From JAWXBG01 sp044375415 (lineage in GTDB: Bacteria > Bacteroidota > Bacteroidia > Flavobacteriales_D > Sanyastnellaceae), in the NCBI GenBank assembly GCA_044375415.1, contig JBILMS010000036.1, positions 1 through 35,014 of the forward strand: 35,014 nucleotides of DNA. The letters run 5' to 3'. Both the position numbers and the translations under genes were made by a program. This document shows positions 34,998-35,014 of the stretch, in pieces. Position 1 is the first letter of the stretch. Each line of letters begins with the position of its first letter. The notes beneath the pieces were generated by a model. The model made no database searches. It saw only the letters and a list, made by a program, of their open reading frames with translations, and was not told the DNA's origin.

Positions 34998-35014
34998 ATG
35001 AAAATATTAATCGC
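34998..35014 (+). CDS. Probable start of a plus-strand gene (cut by window edge)
   Basis: ATG at 34998 opens MKILI before the window ends. The frame has a stop at 34959-34961 and no earlier ATG, and a weak -7 box lies 16 bases upstream. Five residues do not allow a product to be named. It diverges from the choice-of-anchor B gene. Confidence 0.4.

Noticed and set aside
1..35014. tRNA, rRNA, CRISPR, transposase, phage or plasmid genes.
   Set aside because: None seen on either strand by eye; short or diverged RNA genes could still be missed without a dedicated search.

Overview
The window is chromosomal DNA from a member of the Bacteroidota, most likely a marine Flavobacteriales lineage (Cryomorphaceae/Schleiferiaceae-like; this placement is an inference from gene content only). 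Support comes from a type IX secretion component (PorQ), three proteins with the 'FTPNGDGxND' type B sorting domain, an alternate Bacteroidetes GlmU, BshC, a DUF5916 protein, a TonB receptor with a carboxypeptidase-like N-terminal domain, and many TAnnTTTG (-7) promoter boxes. Every large reading frame looks intact. I saw no transposase, rRNA, tRNA or CRISPR array, and no gene-free stretch is longer than about 260 bases.

Layout. Positions 1-5875 are all minus strand: a GH3 hydrolase cut by the left edge, cytidylate kinase, porQ, lon and the alternate glmU. Positions 6101-7640 (plus) hold a CarH/LitR-like MerR regulator with a cobalamin-binding region, followed by an ECF-like sigma factor. The sigma promoter carries two inverted repeats of identical geometry. 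Positions 7848-14302 (plus) hold two tandem paralogous secreted proteins of about 1050 residues, separated by a strong terminator. Next come a structured leader region (14390-14492) and asnB (plus), which converges on a HEAT-repeat gene (minus), then a small secreted protein (plus).

Positions 17540-20312 (minus) form a tight operon dapD - GT9 glycosyltransferase - GSCFA protein. Divergent ruvX (plus) converges on bshC (minus). Positions 22557-23627 encode another type B T9SS cargo. Positions 23766-25933 (minus) form an ECF sigma / putative anti-sigma membrane protein / outer-membrane barrel operon. The DUF5916 gene (minus) diverges from a TonB receptor - ABC exporter pair (plus) joined by TAATG. 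A choice-of-anchor B protein with MopE and dockerin-like C-terminal modules (minus) ends the window, followed by the first five codons of a plus-strand gene.

How it fits together: the dominant theme is the cell envelope and export, with T9SS machinery and cargo, envelope biosynthesis (alternate GlmU, DapD, GT9, GSCFA) and outer-membrane transport. Two regulatory modules stand out: the B12-type MerR/sigma pair and the ECF sigma/anti-sigma/barrel operon. The MerR-sigma module, with its paired operator and no carotenoid genes beside it, is the best candidate for something not already described. Start codons were moved from the longest frame where a signal peptide, start/stop overlap or promoter box argued for it.
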